In this document: one piece after another, positions 52,522 to 59,829 of the stretch
Position numbering within the stretch: position 1 is the first letter of the stretch
How the letters are laid out: every line of letters starts with the position of its first letter
From: Acidaminobacter sp. JC074
GTDB taxonomy: Bacteria > Bacillota > Clostridia > Peptostreptococcales > Acidaminobacteraceae
Length of the DNA: 59,829 nucleotides
Direction of reading: 5' to 3'
NCBI RefSeq assembly: GCF_022496765.1
Contig: NZ_VANV01000030.1
Coordinates: forward strand, 1-59,829
The notes under the pieces: generated by a model
The model's input: only the letters and a program-made list of their open reading frames with translations
Told to the model about the DNA's origin: nothing
The model's database searches: none
Position numbers and translations under genes: made by a program

Positions 52522-53306
52522 TACTCTTCCTCTGCTAATGCCATTGCATCTAAAATAAATTGATCTAAAGTACCATCTTCTAAAACTGTCTCAATCGTCT
52601 TGTTCATTGCTGCTAAAAGGTCCTCTTGTCCTTTGTTTACAGCAATGGCAACACCACCTTCAGAACCTAAATCCATACCATTGATAGAGATATCAGCATT
52701 GGCTTCAGCATACTGCTTGGCAACAACTTCAGCTAAGATAATGCCATCAATCTTACCACTTTGAAGCTCCATAATTAAGTTAGGAATCTTAGATAATGCA
52801 ACTTTTTCAGCACCTATAAACTGCTCATCAAATATGGATTCTTGAAGTGTCGCCTTTTGAACACCAATCTTTAAACCCTCAAAATCTTCAATTGATGTTA
52901 ATGTGTCTTTGTTTTCATTTATGACAAGCATGGTTTGTGTTGTATCATAGTAGATATTTGTAAAATCTACAGATTCTTTTCTTTCTTCTGTGGGATTCAT
53001 ACCAGCAGCAATAAAATCAATTTTGCCAGCTTTTAAGGCTGGTAATAAGCCTTCAAAGTTCATATCGACAATTTCTAACTCCACACCTAAATCCACTGCT
53101 ATCTTCTCTGCTAAGGCAACATCAAATCCTACAATAGTATCTTTTCCAGCGATTACTTTGTGAAACTCATACGGAGGATAATCAGCACTTGTACCAACAA
53201 CTATCGTGCCTTTTGATTTAATACTTTCAAAGCTACTTTCTTCATTTCCTAATACAGTACAACCTGCTAATAGAACAACCATAATTAATAACAATACTTT
53301 TTTCAT
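52521..53306 (-). CDS. Polar amino-acid ABC transporter substrate-binding lipoprotein
   Basis: A 261-residue lipoprotein with signal MKKVLLLIMVVLLAGC (lipobox LLAGC) and a family 3 solute-binding domain: IVVGTSADYPPYEFH, IVGFDVALAEKIAVDLG and the PTEERKESVDFTNIYY block. The family binds polar amino acids. The preceding T-box leader should restrict expression to starvation for one amino acid, which would be its probable cargo. Confidence 0.94.
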   Translation of the reverse strand: MKKVLLLIMVVLLAGCTVLGNEESSFESIKSKGTIVVGTSADYPPYEFHKVIAGKDTIVGFDVALAEKIAVDLGVELEIVDMNFEGLLPALKAGKIDFIAAGMNPTEERKESVDFTNIYYDTTQTMLVINENKDTLTSIEDFEGLKIGVQKATLQESIFDEQFIGAEKVALSKIPNLIMELQSGKIDGIILAEVVAKQYAEANADISINGMDLGSEGGVAIAVNKGQEDLLAAMNKTIETVLEDGTLDQFILDAMALAEEE

Positions 53307-53361
53307 TTTTCTTCTCCTTTACATACTTATACACTTTGGTAGATTTTTATGCAAAAGTGAT

Positions 53362-53640
53362 AACAAAAAAACTCCCATCCCATATAGGGACGAAAGTCAT
53401 ATTCCGCGGTACCACCCAAATTAACATCAGTTCACTTATCGGTACGGAGTCTCCACTCGATACCTATCCAATATAACGGTAGGAAGCCGCATAGCTCTCA
53501 GTTTGCACAGTCGGGCTATGAACTCAAAGAAGCTCTCAATATGGTTGTTTTATTATCGAACTCACACCAACTTCGACTCGCTGAAATTTACTTCCATATA
53601 TTTTCTTCTTATCACTGTCTTTGCATAAATATTTAACTTG
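53362..53640 (-). promoter_or_regulatory. T-box riboswitch leader
   Basis: The minus-strand RNA has a GACAGTGATAAGAAG start block, a Stem I apical part (CAGCGAGTCGAA, loop GTTGGTGTGAG, TTCGA), a second hairpin CATAGC/GCTATG, the T-box core GGGTGGTACCGCGG (53404-53417), and a terminator whose 11-bp stem (CGTCCC...GGGATGGGAGT) ends in TTTTTTT. The leader ends before the ABC binding-protein gene. The specifier codon could not be fixed. Pairing of Stem I places it near 53529-53534, with AGC (Ser), GCT (Ala) or TTC (Phe) as overlapping readings. Confidence 0.94.
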
Positions 53641-53646
53641 TATGTA

Positions 53647-53675
53647 ATATTACACGAATAATTATTAGATGTCAA
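53647..53675 (-). promoter_or_regulatory. SigA promoter of the T-box leader
   Basis: On the minus strand TTGACA (53670-53675), 17 bases and TAATAT (53647-53652). It lies just after the D-glutamate cyclase stop and fits a start near 53640. Confidence 0.88.
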
Positions 53676-53685
53676 CATCTTATTT

Positions 53686-55254
53686 TTATTTTTTTATAAT
53701 TTTATGAAGTCGATTTAAATAATCAAGATTCTCTTCAAGGCTATAGCCATCTACAGACAAAGTCCTCTCCCCTGTAAGGCCATCTACAGAACCTAATGAA
53801 ACGATACATGCCAAAGCTTTTTTCTCGAGTTCAAGATCATGTAACAAGTTTTTTGCTGTTAAAACTTCCATCATAGCTACTAAAACATAAGCCCCCCAGT
53901 TAGATACTCCAGCAACCAATAACTCCTTAGCAGCAAGATTTGCACATATTTTATCGCCACTCGGCACATGATCTTTTATATAGTCATAGACCTTACCAAA
54001 GCCTACTTCGTTTCCACCATCACCTAGTGCAATAAAAGGCGTGCCTTTGTTGATGTAGGATTCAATCATGGTATCGGTATCTTCAACAATATCTGATATG
54101 TCATTGCCTCTCATATTGTTATAAGTGCCCTCGTTACTTTTGCCAGGTCTTTCAATGGCAAAGATACAATCAGTTTCAGAATAAGAAAAATCACCTGTCA
54201 CTTCTGTATTCAATTTAAGAAGTTTTTTAAGGCCCAATAATTGATCTAAACTATAGACATCTGTAACGACTCTAACCTCTTTACCTAAGATTTCGAGTGC
54301 TCTTGCTAAAAACATAGCGCCTAAAGGTCCATCTGTTTCTCCCGACATGCTAGATCTAATTGCAAAGCCAGTCACAAGGGTTATATGATTTTTATCGAGT
54401 ATGAAACTGGCCATCTTTTTGAGTTCGTTTTGCATGACCAAACCGCTTAAGCCTCTGTTATAGGTTTTCCATAAAAGCATACCGTTGAGCGCTTCTTCTA
54501 TGTCATGACCTTTGATAGACCTTAAAAGGTCATTGGTAATAAGCATATGACCAGGTGCATGTGTGTAAAAATCTTCTTTGAGTGAGTTTTTTATGGAATT
54601 AAGTGCTGTTATCCCACAAGCCCAGAAAACGGGTAACTCATCCTCTTTTACTTCTACATGGTCTCCATAATCAGGACTTTGAAGATCCTTTATGCCTATG
54701 GCACTTGGATGACCTATATGGATTGGAATGCCATGTGTTTTAACATAATCCGATGTGATATGGATGACATGTTCTATATCATTTTTTTTGATAGGACGCA
54801 TGGAAACAACCATCTTACCTGAAAATATATCACTTGATTCACATGGAATACTGGTTTCATACATGGCCACATTTTTACCTTCATCAAAATGTCTAAGTTT
54901 AATATTTTCAGATAGGAGTGCATGTTCAAAAGAAAAGGAACATCCGAGTGTAAAGGCTACATAATCTGTTAAATCTACTTGAGACAAATCTAGAAGTTCT
55001 TCTACTTTCGTACCATTTCTGTAATGAAAATATCTAGGAATGTCTCTTTTGATATCAATGGTCTTATCAGTAAAATTTAAGTCAAAATCGCTTCTTTCGA
55101 TTAAAGGACAGGCTTTTTTATTTTTTTTACAGAATTCTTCAAAATCATCTGCATGTTCTATAGGCAGTATCATGACATTTACTTGTAAATACTCACTTAA
55201 TAGACCTGATGTTGGTCTGTCAAATTCATTGTTTCTAATCTTTTCTCTAATCAT
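53686..55254 (-). CDS. Two-domain D-glutamate cyclase (DGLUCY-like)
   Basis: A 522-residue cytosolic protein. The N-terminal half (about 1-255) is a DUF1445/hydro-lyase-like domain (LSEYLQVNVMILP, FTLGCSFSFEHALL, HIGHPSAIGI). The C-terminal half (about 275-520) resembles the D-glutamate cyclase C-terminal domain (DUF4392-like; LVTGFAIRSSMSGETDGPLGA, IALGDGGNEVGFG). The same order occurs in the animal mitochondrial DGLUCY, which turns D-glutamate into 5-oxo-D-proline. In most bacteria I recall the two as separate proteins. ATG 55254 is chosen because AGGAG lies 6 bases upstream. No partner gene is obvious. Confidence 0.85.
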   Translation of the reverse strand: MIREKIRNNEFDRPTSGLLSEYLQVNVMILPIEHADDFEEFCKKNKKACPLIERSDFDLNFTDKTIDIKRDIPRYFHYRNGTKVEELLDLSQVDLTDYVAFTLGCSFSFEHALLSENIKLRHFDEGKNVAMYETSIPCESSDIFSGKMVVSMRPIKKNDIEHVIHITSDYVKTHGIPIHIGHPSAIGIKDLQSPDYGDHVEVKEDELPVFWACGITALNSIKNSLKEDFYTHAPGHMLITNDLLRSIKGHDIEEALNGMLLWKTYNRGLSGLVMQNELKKMASFILDKNHITLVTGFAIRSSMSGETDGPLGAMFLARALEILGKEVRVVTDVYSLDQLLGLKKLLKLNTEVTGDFSYSETDCIFAIERPGKSNEGTYNNMRGNDISDIVEDTDTMIESYINKGTPFIALGDGGNEVGFGKVYDYIKDHVPSGDKICANLAAKELLVAGVSNWGAYVLVAMMEVLTAKNLLHDLELEKKALACIVSLGSVDGLTGERTLSVDGYSLEENLDYLNRLHKIIKK

Positions 55255-55282
55255 ATAGTACTCCTTTTGTTTAGAATAACAC

Positions 55283-55311
55283 AAAAAAAAGTCCCTGTAA
55301 CACAGAGACTT
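55283..55311 (-). terminator. Intrinsic terminator of the SEC-C gene
   Basis: On the minus strand AAGTCTCTGT-GTT-ACAGGGACTT is followed by TTTTTTTT. Confidence 0.92.
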
Positions 55312-55316
55312 TAAAC

Positions 55317-56393
55317 TTATTTATTCATACAGCACTTTTTGTACTTTTTACCTGAACCACATGGACAAGGATCATTTCTACCGATCTTATCACCCTTGAC
55401 AATAGGCATCTGCTTTTGGTGCTTAGAAAGCTCCATTGGTGCATGACCCTTTAACTCCCAGTGAGGAATTTCATTGTTAATGGTGATGGTAGCATCAGCA
55501 AACTCTTTGATACCTTCCATCTTTGCATCTTCTTCTTTTTTCGAGAAAAGCTGGATATAGTCAGAAACACCATGGTTATAGGCAAGCATAACCAACAGCT
55601 CATCAATCTGGTCTACTGGGTCTTTATGAGGAAAGAACTTGTCCAGTACACCTGCCATTCTTTTATAAGCATCTGCCCATAAAGAATTGCCATTTTTTAC
55701 GTAAGACTGAAGCATTTGATGATCAATCACTTTCATTTGGATTTCATCTTTGCTCTTAATATCTTTTAGAACTTTTTCAAACTCACCCAATCTATAATAG
55801 TGAAGTACATCATTTTCTAAAATTGTGTTTTTAGTTCTTGAAGCTGTATATTGGACAGCAGCTTGTAAAATATCCTTTTCAATAGCCTGTTCATTAAAGT
55901 TATATAAGTTTTCAACAAAGTCTTCAACCTCAATAACACCATATAGGTCTATACTCAACTCCATATAGTCTTTTACAATTGTATTGAAAGTTAAGTTTTC
56001 ATGATACTTATTGTAGAAGTCAACAAATCTGCTAGCAATTTCATTAGGCATAATGACCTGCATATTACCTTCTAAGTTACCTTCTAACACAAGACCTAAT
56101 GAAATCAGTTCATTGGCTGCTACTGGGTAAGTTGAAAAAGTATTTTCTCCTTTTAAAAGGCCATTGATAACCGCGTAATGGTCTAAGTTAAAATAACAAA
56201 AGCTTTCTTCCAAGTTGTTCAAAACAAATTCATAGATAGCATCTGTTAATTCGTCTTTCTTAAGTTTAGAAAGACCCTTCATACCCCAAAGCTTTGCAAC
56301 TTCTTTTAAGTCAGTAGCTGAATAGCTCTTTAACATTTCTTTATAGCCTTTATCGACGACTATTTTTCTTTTCATCAATTTCTTATCTGACAT
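55317..56393 (-). CDS. SEC-C zinc-binding motif protein
   Basis: A 358-residue protein. Residues about 10-65 resemble a Rho-N/SAP-like helical module (YSATDLKEVAKLWGMKGLSK, key part). A long helical middle has no family I recognise. The C-terminus is a SEC-C zinc motif, RNDPCPCGSGKKYKKCC, as in SecA, where it contacts SecB and the ribosome. The function of these free-standing SEC-C proteins is largely unknown. It stands between the cheY gene and the D-glutamate cyclase gene, about 40 bp after cheY, and may be read from the cheY promoter. Confidence 0.85.
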   Translation of the reverse strand: MSDKKLMKRKIVVDKGYKEMLKSYSATDLKEVAKLWGMKGLSKLKKDELTDAIYEFVLNNLEESFCYFNLDHYAVINGLLKGENTFSTYPVAANELISLGLVLEGNLEGNMQVIMPNEIASRFVDFYNKYHENLTFNTIVKDYMELSIDLYGVIEVEDFVENLYNFNEQAIEKDILQAAVQYTASRTKNTILENDVLHYYRLGEFEKVLKDIKSKDEIQMKVIDHQMLQSYVKNGNSLWADAYKRMAGVLDKFFPHKDPVDQIDELLVMLAYNHGVSDYIQLFSKKEEDAKMEGIKEFADATITINNEIPHWELKGHAPMELSKHQKQMPIVKGDKIGRNDPCPCGSGKKYKKCCMNK

Positions 56394-56433
56394 AATTTCT
56401 CCACTACATTTAAAAAGGAATCTTTACAGATTC

Positions 56434-56790
56434 CTATGCTGACATTTTTTTTATTTTGCCAAGAACATCATCTGGTTTAAAAGGTTTAACGATAAAGTCT
56501 TTTGCACCACTCTTAACCGATTCAAGAATGATCTTTTCCTGACCCATAGCTGAAACCATACACACCTTTGCATCTGCATCTATCTTTAGTATTTCTTGTA
56601 AGGCAAGAATACCATCCATCTCAGGCATTGTAATATCCATAGTAACAATGTCTGGCTGGTGCTTTTTAAATTCCTCAACTGCCTCTAAACCGTTAGAAGC
56701 CTCTACAATCTCATAACCTTCTGGCACTAAGATGTTCTTTAATACAACTCTCATAAAAGCTGCATCATCCACAATTAACACTTTTCCCAT
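56434..56790 (-). CDS. cheY: CheY chemotaxis response regulator
   Basis: A 118-residue receiver with the hallmark CheY blocks: VLIVDDAAFMR, VTMDITMPEMDG with the phospho-acceptor Asp, VSAMGQEK with the switch Ser, and AKDFIVKPF with the Lys. This is the motor-type CheY of Firmicutes, which binds the flagellar switch when phosphorylated. ATG 56790 is chosen because GGAGG lies 5 bases upstream; a longer frame would run into the riboswitch. It is outside the che operon and led by a c-di-GMP riboswitch and its own strong promoter. Confidence 0.95.
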   Translation of the reverse strand: MGKVLIVDDAAFMRVVLKNILVPEGYEIVEASNGLEAVEEFKKHQPDIVTMDITMPEMDGILALQEILKIDADAKVCMVSAMGQEKIILESVKSGAKDFIVKPFKPDDVLGKIKKMSA

Positions 56791-56812
56791 AGCATCCTCC
56801 ATATTAAGCAAT

Positions 56813-56903
56813 ACGAAAGTTTTTCGGTAGCCTGACAATCATAGTTTCCCTTAGACTCATGGCTTTGCGTCTTAACTTTTCAGTTAATTTGCCTTTTCGT
56901 ATG
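56813..56903 (-). promoter_or_regulatory. c-di-GMP-I (GEMM) riboswitch upstream of cheY
   Basis: The minus-strand RNA shows GGCAAATT, a hairpin TTAACTGAAAAGTTAA, GACGCAAAGCC, GAGTCTAAGG, then a GTCAGGCTACC block. A long closing stem forms from GCATACGAAA and TTTCGTATTGC. The cheY Shine-Dalgarno site starts about 10 bases after the closing stem. No terminator T-run is seen, so translational control is likely. Confidence 0.92.
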
Positions 56904-56923
56904 CGTTATTAATTACCTCATAC

Positions 56924-56952
56924 ATAATACTATTCTACCTAGTAAATGTCAA
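56924..56952 (-). promoter_or_regulatory. SigA promoter of cheY
   Basis: On the minus strand TTGACA (56947-56952), 17 bases and TATTAT (56924-56929) form a near-consensus promoter starting just upstream of the riboswitch. Confidence 0.9.
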
Positions 56953-56956
56953 ATAA

Positions 56957-57667
56957 TTAATCGATATATACCATCTTTTTAGTCATACCGCCATCTATAA
57001 CCATATTATGACCATTGACAAAATCATTTTCCTCATGAGCTAAGAACAAACATGCATTAAGAATGTCTTTTGGTTTGCCAACTCTTCTAGATGGATGCTG
57101 CTCATGGTCCTCTTTTGTTAAAAGATGATAGTCCTCACATTGAATCCAACCAGGACTTACAGCATTAACAGTTATTGATGTCTCAGCTAAGGAAATAGCC
57201 AATGAGTTGGTCATAGAAATCAAAGCACCCTTTGTTGCTGAATAAATGGCCCAATCCGGCTCATTTTGAAGGGCTCTAGTTGATGACATGTTGATGATTC
57301 TACCATAATCACCTTTATGCTGTCTGACAAACTCTCTTGTACATAAATAAGCACCTTTTAAATTAACATCTACTACATTATCAAATTCTTCTAAACTCGT
57401 CTCTTTGATATCCATTTGGAAAGATGATATTGCAGCATTATTAATTAGAATATGAATCATACCATACTCTTTTACTACTTCAGCTATAGCCTTCTTAACA
57501 GTCTTAGGCTTTCTTAAATCCACTTTCATAAACTTTATACCTTCAGGCAATCTCTTGTGACCCATGCAATCAAAGCCGATTACCTGATAGCCTGCTTCAT
57601 GAAATCCTAAAGCTAAATGATAGCCTATACCACCTGTTGCACCTGTAATTAAACATACTTTTTTCAT
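56957..57667 (-). CDS. Short-chain dehydrogenase/reductase
   Basis: A 236-residue NAD(P)-dependent SDR with the cofactor motif TGATGGIGYHLA, NNAAIS, the catalytic Ser in MSSTRA and the YSATK Tyr-Lys pair, then SPGWIQCE. All catalytic residues are present. The substrate is unknown. ATG 57667 is chosen because GGAGG lies 7 bases upstream. It follows proS by about 108 bp, with a hairpin between them. Confidence 0.9.
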   Translation of the reverse strand: MKKVCLITGATGGIGYHLALGFHEAGYQVIGFDCMGHKRLPEGIKFMKVDLRKPKTVKKAIAEVVKEYGMIHILINNAAISSFQMDIKETSLEEFDNVVDVNLKGAYLCTREFVRQHKGDYGRIINMSSTRALQNEPDWAIYSATKGALISMTNSLAISLAETSITVNAVSPGWIQCEDYHLLTKEDHEQHPSRRVGKPKDILNACLFLAHEENDFVNGHNMVIDGGMTKKMVYID

Positions 57668-57737
57668 TCTCTTTCCTCCAAGAATTATTATACGCCTCTT
57701 ATCGCTTTTTTGCCAGTTCATTCTTATGAAAACCAAG

Positions 57738-57768
57738 AAAAGCATGTACTTCATTTCGAAATACATGC
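57738..57768 (-). terminator. Probable terminator of proS
   Basis: On the minus strand GCATGTA and TACATGC arms enclose a loop with TTTCGAAA, followed by TTTTC. The T-run is short. Confidence 0.6.
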
Positions 57769-57775
57769 CTATAGT

Positions 57776-59479
57776 TTATTTCAATAATTCTTGAACTTTA
57801 TTTAAGACATCATTTGATGAAATAACTTCAGTTTCTCCACCAGATCTTAACTTAAACTCTACTAGTGATTCACTAGCATCTCTACCAACATTAACACGTA
57901 ATGGAATACCAATTAATTCTGCATCGGCAAACTTAACACCAGCTCTTTCTTTTCTGTCATCAAGAATAACTTTGATACCAGCTGATTTTAAAGTCTCATA
58001 CAACTCAAGACCCAAGGCTTGTTGATCTTCTTTCTTGCTGTTTACTACAGTGATGATAACGTGGTAAGGCGCTACTGATAATGGCCAGATAATACCATGC
58101 TCATCGTGGTGTTGTTCAATAATTGCAGCTAATGTTCTAGAAACACCAACACCATGTGAACCCATTAGGATTAATTGCTCTTTACCATTTTCATCTAAGA
58201 ATGTAGCATTAAGTGCTTTTGAGTACTTTGTACCAAGCTGGAAGATGTTGCCGACTTCATTACCACGCTCTACTGACATAGCGTCCCCACACTTTGGACA
58301 TAAGTCACCAGCTTTAGCCATGATTAAATCACCAACTACTTCACCTGTAAAATCAGTATCAAAATTAGCATTCTTTAAATGGTAGTCCGTTTCATTAGCA
58401 CCAATAATTGCATTTCTCATCATTGGAATTCTTTCGTCAATTAGAACTCTTACACCTTCTTTAAGGCCAATTGGACCCGCAAAGCCAACTTCTGCAGAAG
58501 TTACTTCTTTAACGACTTCTGGAGCTGCAATTTCTAAATCATGTGCAAGTACATCTAAATGCTTAAGAAGTTTAACTTCATTGAGTTCTCTGTCACCAGG
58601 AATCAATACAGCTACTGTTTCTTCACCAGCTGTATATAAAAGTGTTTTAATGAAGTTGTTCTTTGATACATTAAAGAAAGATTCCAACTCGTCAATTGTC
58701 TTTACATCTGGTGTATGAACTTTTTCAATTGTCTTTACATCTTCATCAGATTCTATTTTATAGCTACATGCTGCTTTTTCATCTGTAGCTGCATAATCAC
58801 ATGAATTACAGAAAACAATTTCAGTTTCACCTACATCACTAAGTGCGATAAACTCATGTGAGTCACTACCGCCCATAGCACCAGAATCACCCTCTACAAC
58901 TTTAAAATCAAGGCTACATCTGTTAAAGATGTTTTCGTATGCGCCCCACATTTCAAAGTATGACTTTCTCATACCTTCTTCGTCTCTATCAAATGTATAA
59001 GCATCTTTCATTGTAAACTCACGACCTCTCATCAAACCGAATCTAGGTCTTTTTTCATCTCTATACTTTGTTTGAATTTGGTATAAGCTTAGTGGTAACT
59101 GCTTGTATGATTTAAGTTCATGACGAATTAAGTTTGTAAATACTTCCTCATGTGTTGGTCCAAGACAAAATTCTCTGTTATGACGATCATGTAATCTAAA
59201 CATTTCAGGACCAAAATCATCCCATCTCCCAGTCTCTTTCCATAACTCAGATGGACAAAGTGCTGACATTAGACACTCTTGTGAATCAATAGCATCCATT
59301 TCTTCACGAACAATCTCTTCAATGTTTTTAAGTACTTTTACAGCAAGTGGTAAGTATGTATAAACACCTGATGCAAGCTTTCTAATCATACCTGCTCTTA
59401 GTAAAAGTTGATGACTGATTAATTCAGCTTCTGCTGGTACCTCTTTTAATGTCGGTACATAATACTTTGACATTTTCAT
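57776..59479 (-). CDS. proS: Prolyl-tRNA synthetase
   Basis: A 567-residue class II synthetase that attaches proline to tRNA-Pro. Bacterial-type landmarks are RAGMIRKLASGVYTYLP near the start, the motif 2 region TKYRDEKRPRFGLMRGREF (key RDEKRPRFG), an editing-type insertion (about 230-390) and a C-terminal anticodon domain with the VILDDRKERAGVKFADAELIG block. Length is normal. The first ATG (59479) has AGGAG 10 bases upstream. No T-box is seen in front of it. Confidence 0.97.
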   Translation of the reverse strand: MKMSKYYVPTLKEVPAEAELISHQLLLRAGMIRKLASGVYTYLPLAVKVLKNIEEIVREEMDAIDSQECLMSALCPSELWKETGRWDDFGPEMFRLHDRHNREFCLGPTHEEVFTNLIRHELKSYKQLPLSLYQIQTKYRDEKRPRFGLMRGREFTMKDAYTFDRDEEGMRKSYFEMWGAYENIFNRCSLDFKVVEGDSGAMGGSDSHEFIALSDVGETEIVFCNSCDYAATDEKAACSYKIESDEDVKTIEKVHTPDVKTIDELESFFNVSKNNFIKTLLYTAGEETVAVLIPGDRELNEVKLLKHLDVLAHDLEIAAPEVVKEVTSAEVGFAGPIGLKEGVRVLIDERIPMMRNAIIGANETDYHLKNANFDTDFTGEVVGDLIMAKAGDLCPKCGDAMSVERGNEVGNIFQLGTKYSKALNATFLDENGKEQLILMGSHGVGVSRTLAAIIEQHHDEHGIIWPLSVAPYHVIITVVNSKKEDQQALGLELYETLKSAGIKVILDDRKERAGVKFADAELIGIPLRVNVGRDASESLVEFKLRSGGETEVISSNDVLNKVQELLK

Positions 59480-59570
59480 AAATTTAACTCTCCTTTTATA
59501 TCATTTAATTATTTTAAAACAAGAAAGACGTTTTTGACGCTTCTATTCTATCCGAAGATACAATAACATA

Positions 59571-59828
59571 TTAAACTACATGTAGTCTAAAAGGATTTTC
59601 TCGAAACCCCTTATCCCTCATCGATATAATCAACCTGGGAATATTTTTTTCACCTAAATACTTTCTTAGGATATTTAAACTACCATTGATATCTGAGTTT
59701 ATTATCCCTTTTGTTGTTATAAAGATTCCTCTAAAGACACGTCTTGATTTATCAGCTGCTTCTTTCTCAACCATTTCTAAGTCTACTGCTGACACTGATG
59801 AAGTGTAAGCTTCATTCATCATTACTAC
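59571..59828 (-). CDS. C-terminal part of a TnpB/IS605 OrfB-like protein (cut by window edge)
   Basis: An open frame enters from the right edge and ends at 59571, about 86 residues. NEAYTSSVSAVD matches the NEAYTS block of TnpB/OrfB proteins, and INSDINGSLNILRKY matches their final RuvC-like motif with the conserved Asp. The frame has no stop up to the edge, so the gene continues outside the window. TnpB proteins are RNA-guided nucleases of IS200/IS605 elements whose guide RNA overlaps the 3' end of the gene. The roughly 90 bases between this stop and proS may hold the element's right end. Confidence 0.8.
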   Translation of the reverse strand, partial: VVMMNEAYTSSVSAVDLEMVEKEAADKSRRVFRGIFITTKGIINSDINGSLNILRKYLGEKNIPRLIISMRDKGFRENPFRLHVV

Positions 59829-59829
59829 T

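Noticed and set aside
59519..59545. GACG-TTTTT-GACG as a hairpin or target-site duplication near the TnpB gene
   Set aside because: The GACG copies are direct, not inverted, and too short to argue for a duplication.
1..59829. CRISPR arrays, tRNA or rRNA genes, prophage modules
   Set aside because: No regularly spaced repeats, cloverleaf-like sequences, rRNA blocks or phage structural genes were seen on either strand.

Overview
The window is AT-rich DNA with short intergenic gaps, strong AGGAGG-type ribosome binding sites and many intrinsic terminators. It carries a T-box leader, two c-di-GMP-I (GEMM) riboswitches, an AbrB/SpoVT-type regulator with a cysteine-rich tail, and a full chemotaxis gene set. 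Together these point to a motile, low-GC Firmicute of the class Clostridia. The exact family cannot be fixed from the sequence alone; the gene mix would fit a Fusibacter- or Vallitalea-like anaerobe. Most genes lie on the minus strand. No rRNA, tRNA or CRISPR array was seen.

Region 1 (1-13.8 kb) is one long minus-strand chemosensory operon, read from right to left: TetR regulator, stand-alone receiver, cheA, cheW, an MCP, cheR, cheB, cheD, a PAS protein with a degenerate kinase core and a receiver, a second stand-alone receiver, a J-domain protein ending in a decayed GGDEF-like domain, and a hybrid histidine kinase with receiver and Hpt domains. A 16-bp operator-like sequence (GTTAG-N6-CTAAC) lies both at the TetR start and in front of cheA, so the TetR protein probably controls the whole array. 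The lack of a canonical CheY here, and the extra signalling proteins, suggest a chemosensory system with an output other than, or additional to, the flagellar motor.

Region 2 (13.8-20 kb) holds a TetR-regulated small membrane protein and a tightly overlapping GntR operon (two small membrane proteins, an M20 peptidase and a YfcC-type carrier) that looks like an uptake-and-hydrolysis system. Both have clear palindromic operators. Region 3 (20-37 kb) has a GNAT enzyme, a c-di-GMP phosphodiesterase under a c-di-GMP riboswitch, a second MCP behind a promoter full of inverted repeats, a THEP1-like NTPase, a SulP transporter, an HD-GYP protein lacking its motif histidine, an aminotransferase, a DEAD-box helicase, a DMT exporter, TrmB-azlD-azlC, an HD protein, a PfkB kinase and an AbrB-type regulator.

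Region 4 (37-53.3 kb) is mixed: a Cache sensor kinase, NUDIX, lipoprotein, metallophosphoesterase, GNAT, NifU-like scaffold with an MBL hydrolase, zinc-ribbon membrane proteins, an unassigned probable TIM-barrel protein behind an attenuator-like hairpin, deoxynucleoside kinase, methyltransferase, a PAS-GGDEF cyclase and a polar amino-acid ABC transporter led by a T-box. Region 5 (53.3-59.8 kb) holds a two-domain D-glutamate cyclase resembling the animal DGLUCY arrangement, a SEC-C protein, a genuine cheY under the second c-di-GMP riboswitch, an SDR, proS, and a TnpB-like transposase running off the right edge. An IS66-like transposase tail enters at the left edge.

A recurring theme is cross-talk between c-di-GMP and chemotaxis. 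One cyclase, one phosphodiesterase and one degenerate HD-GYP protein lie near two c-di-GMP sensing leaders, one of which controls cheY.
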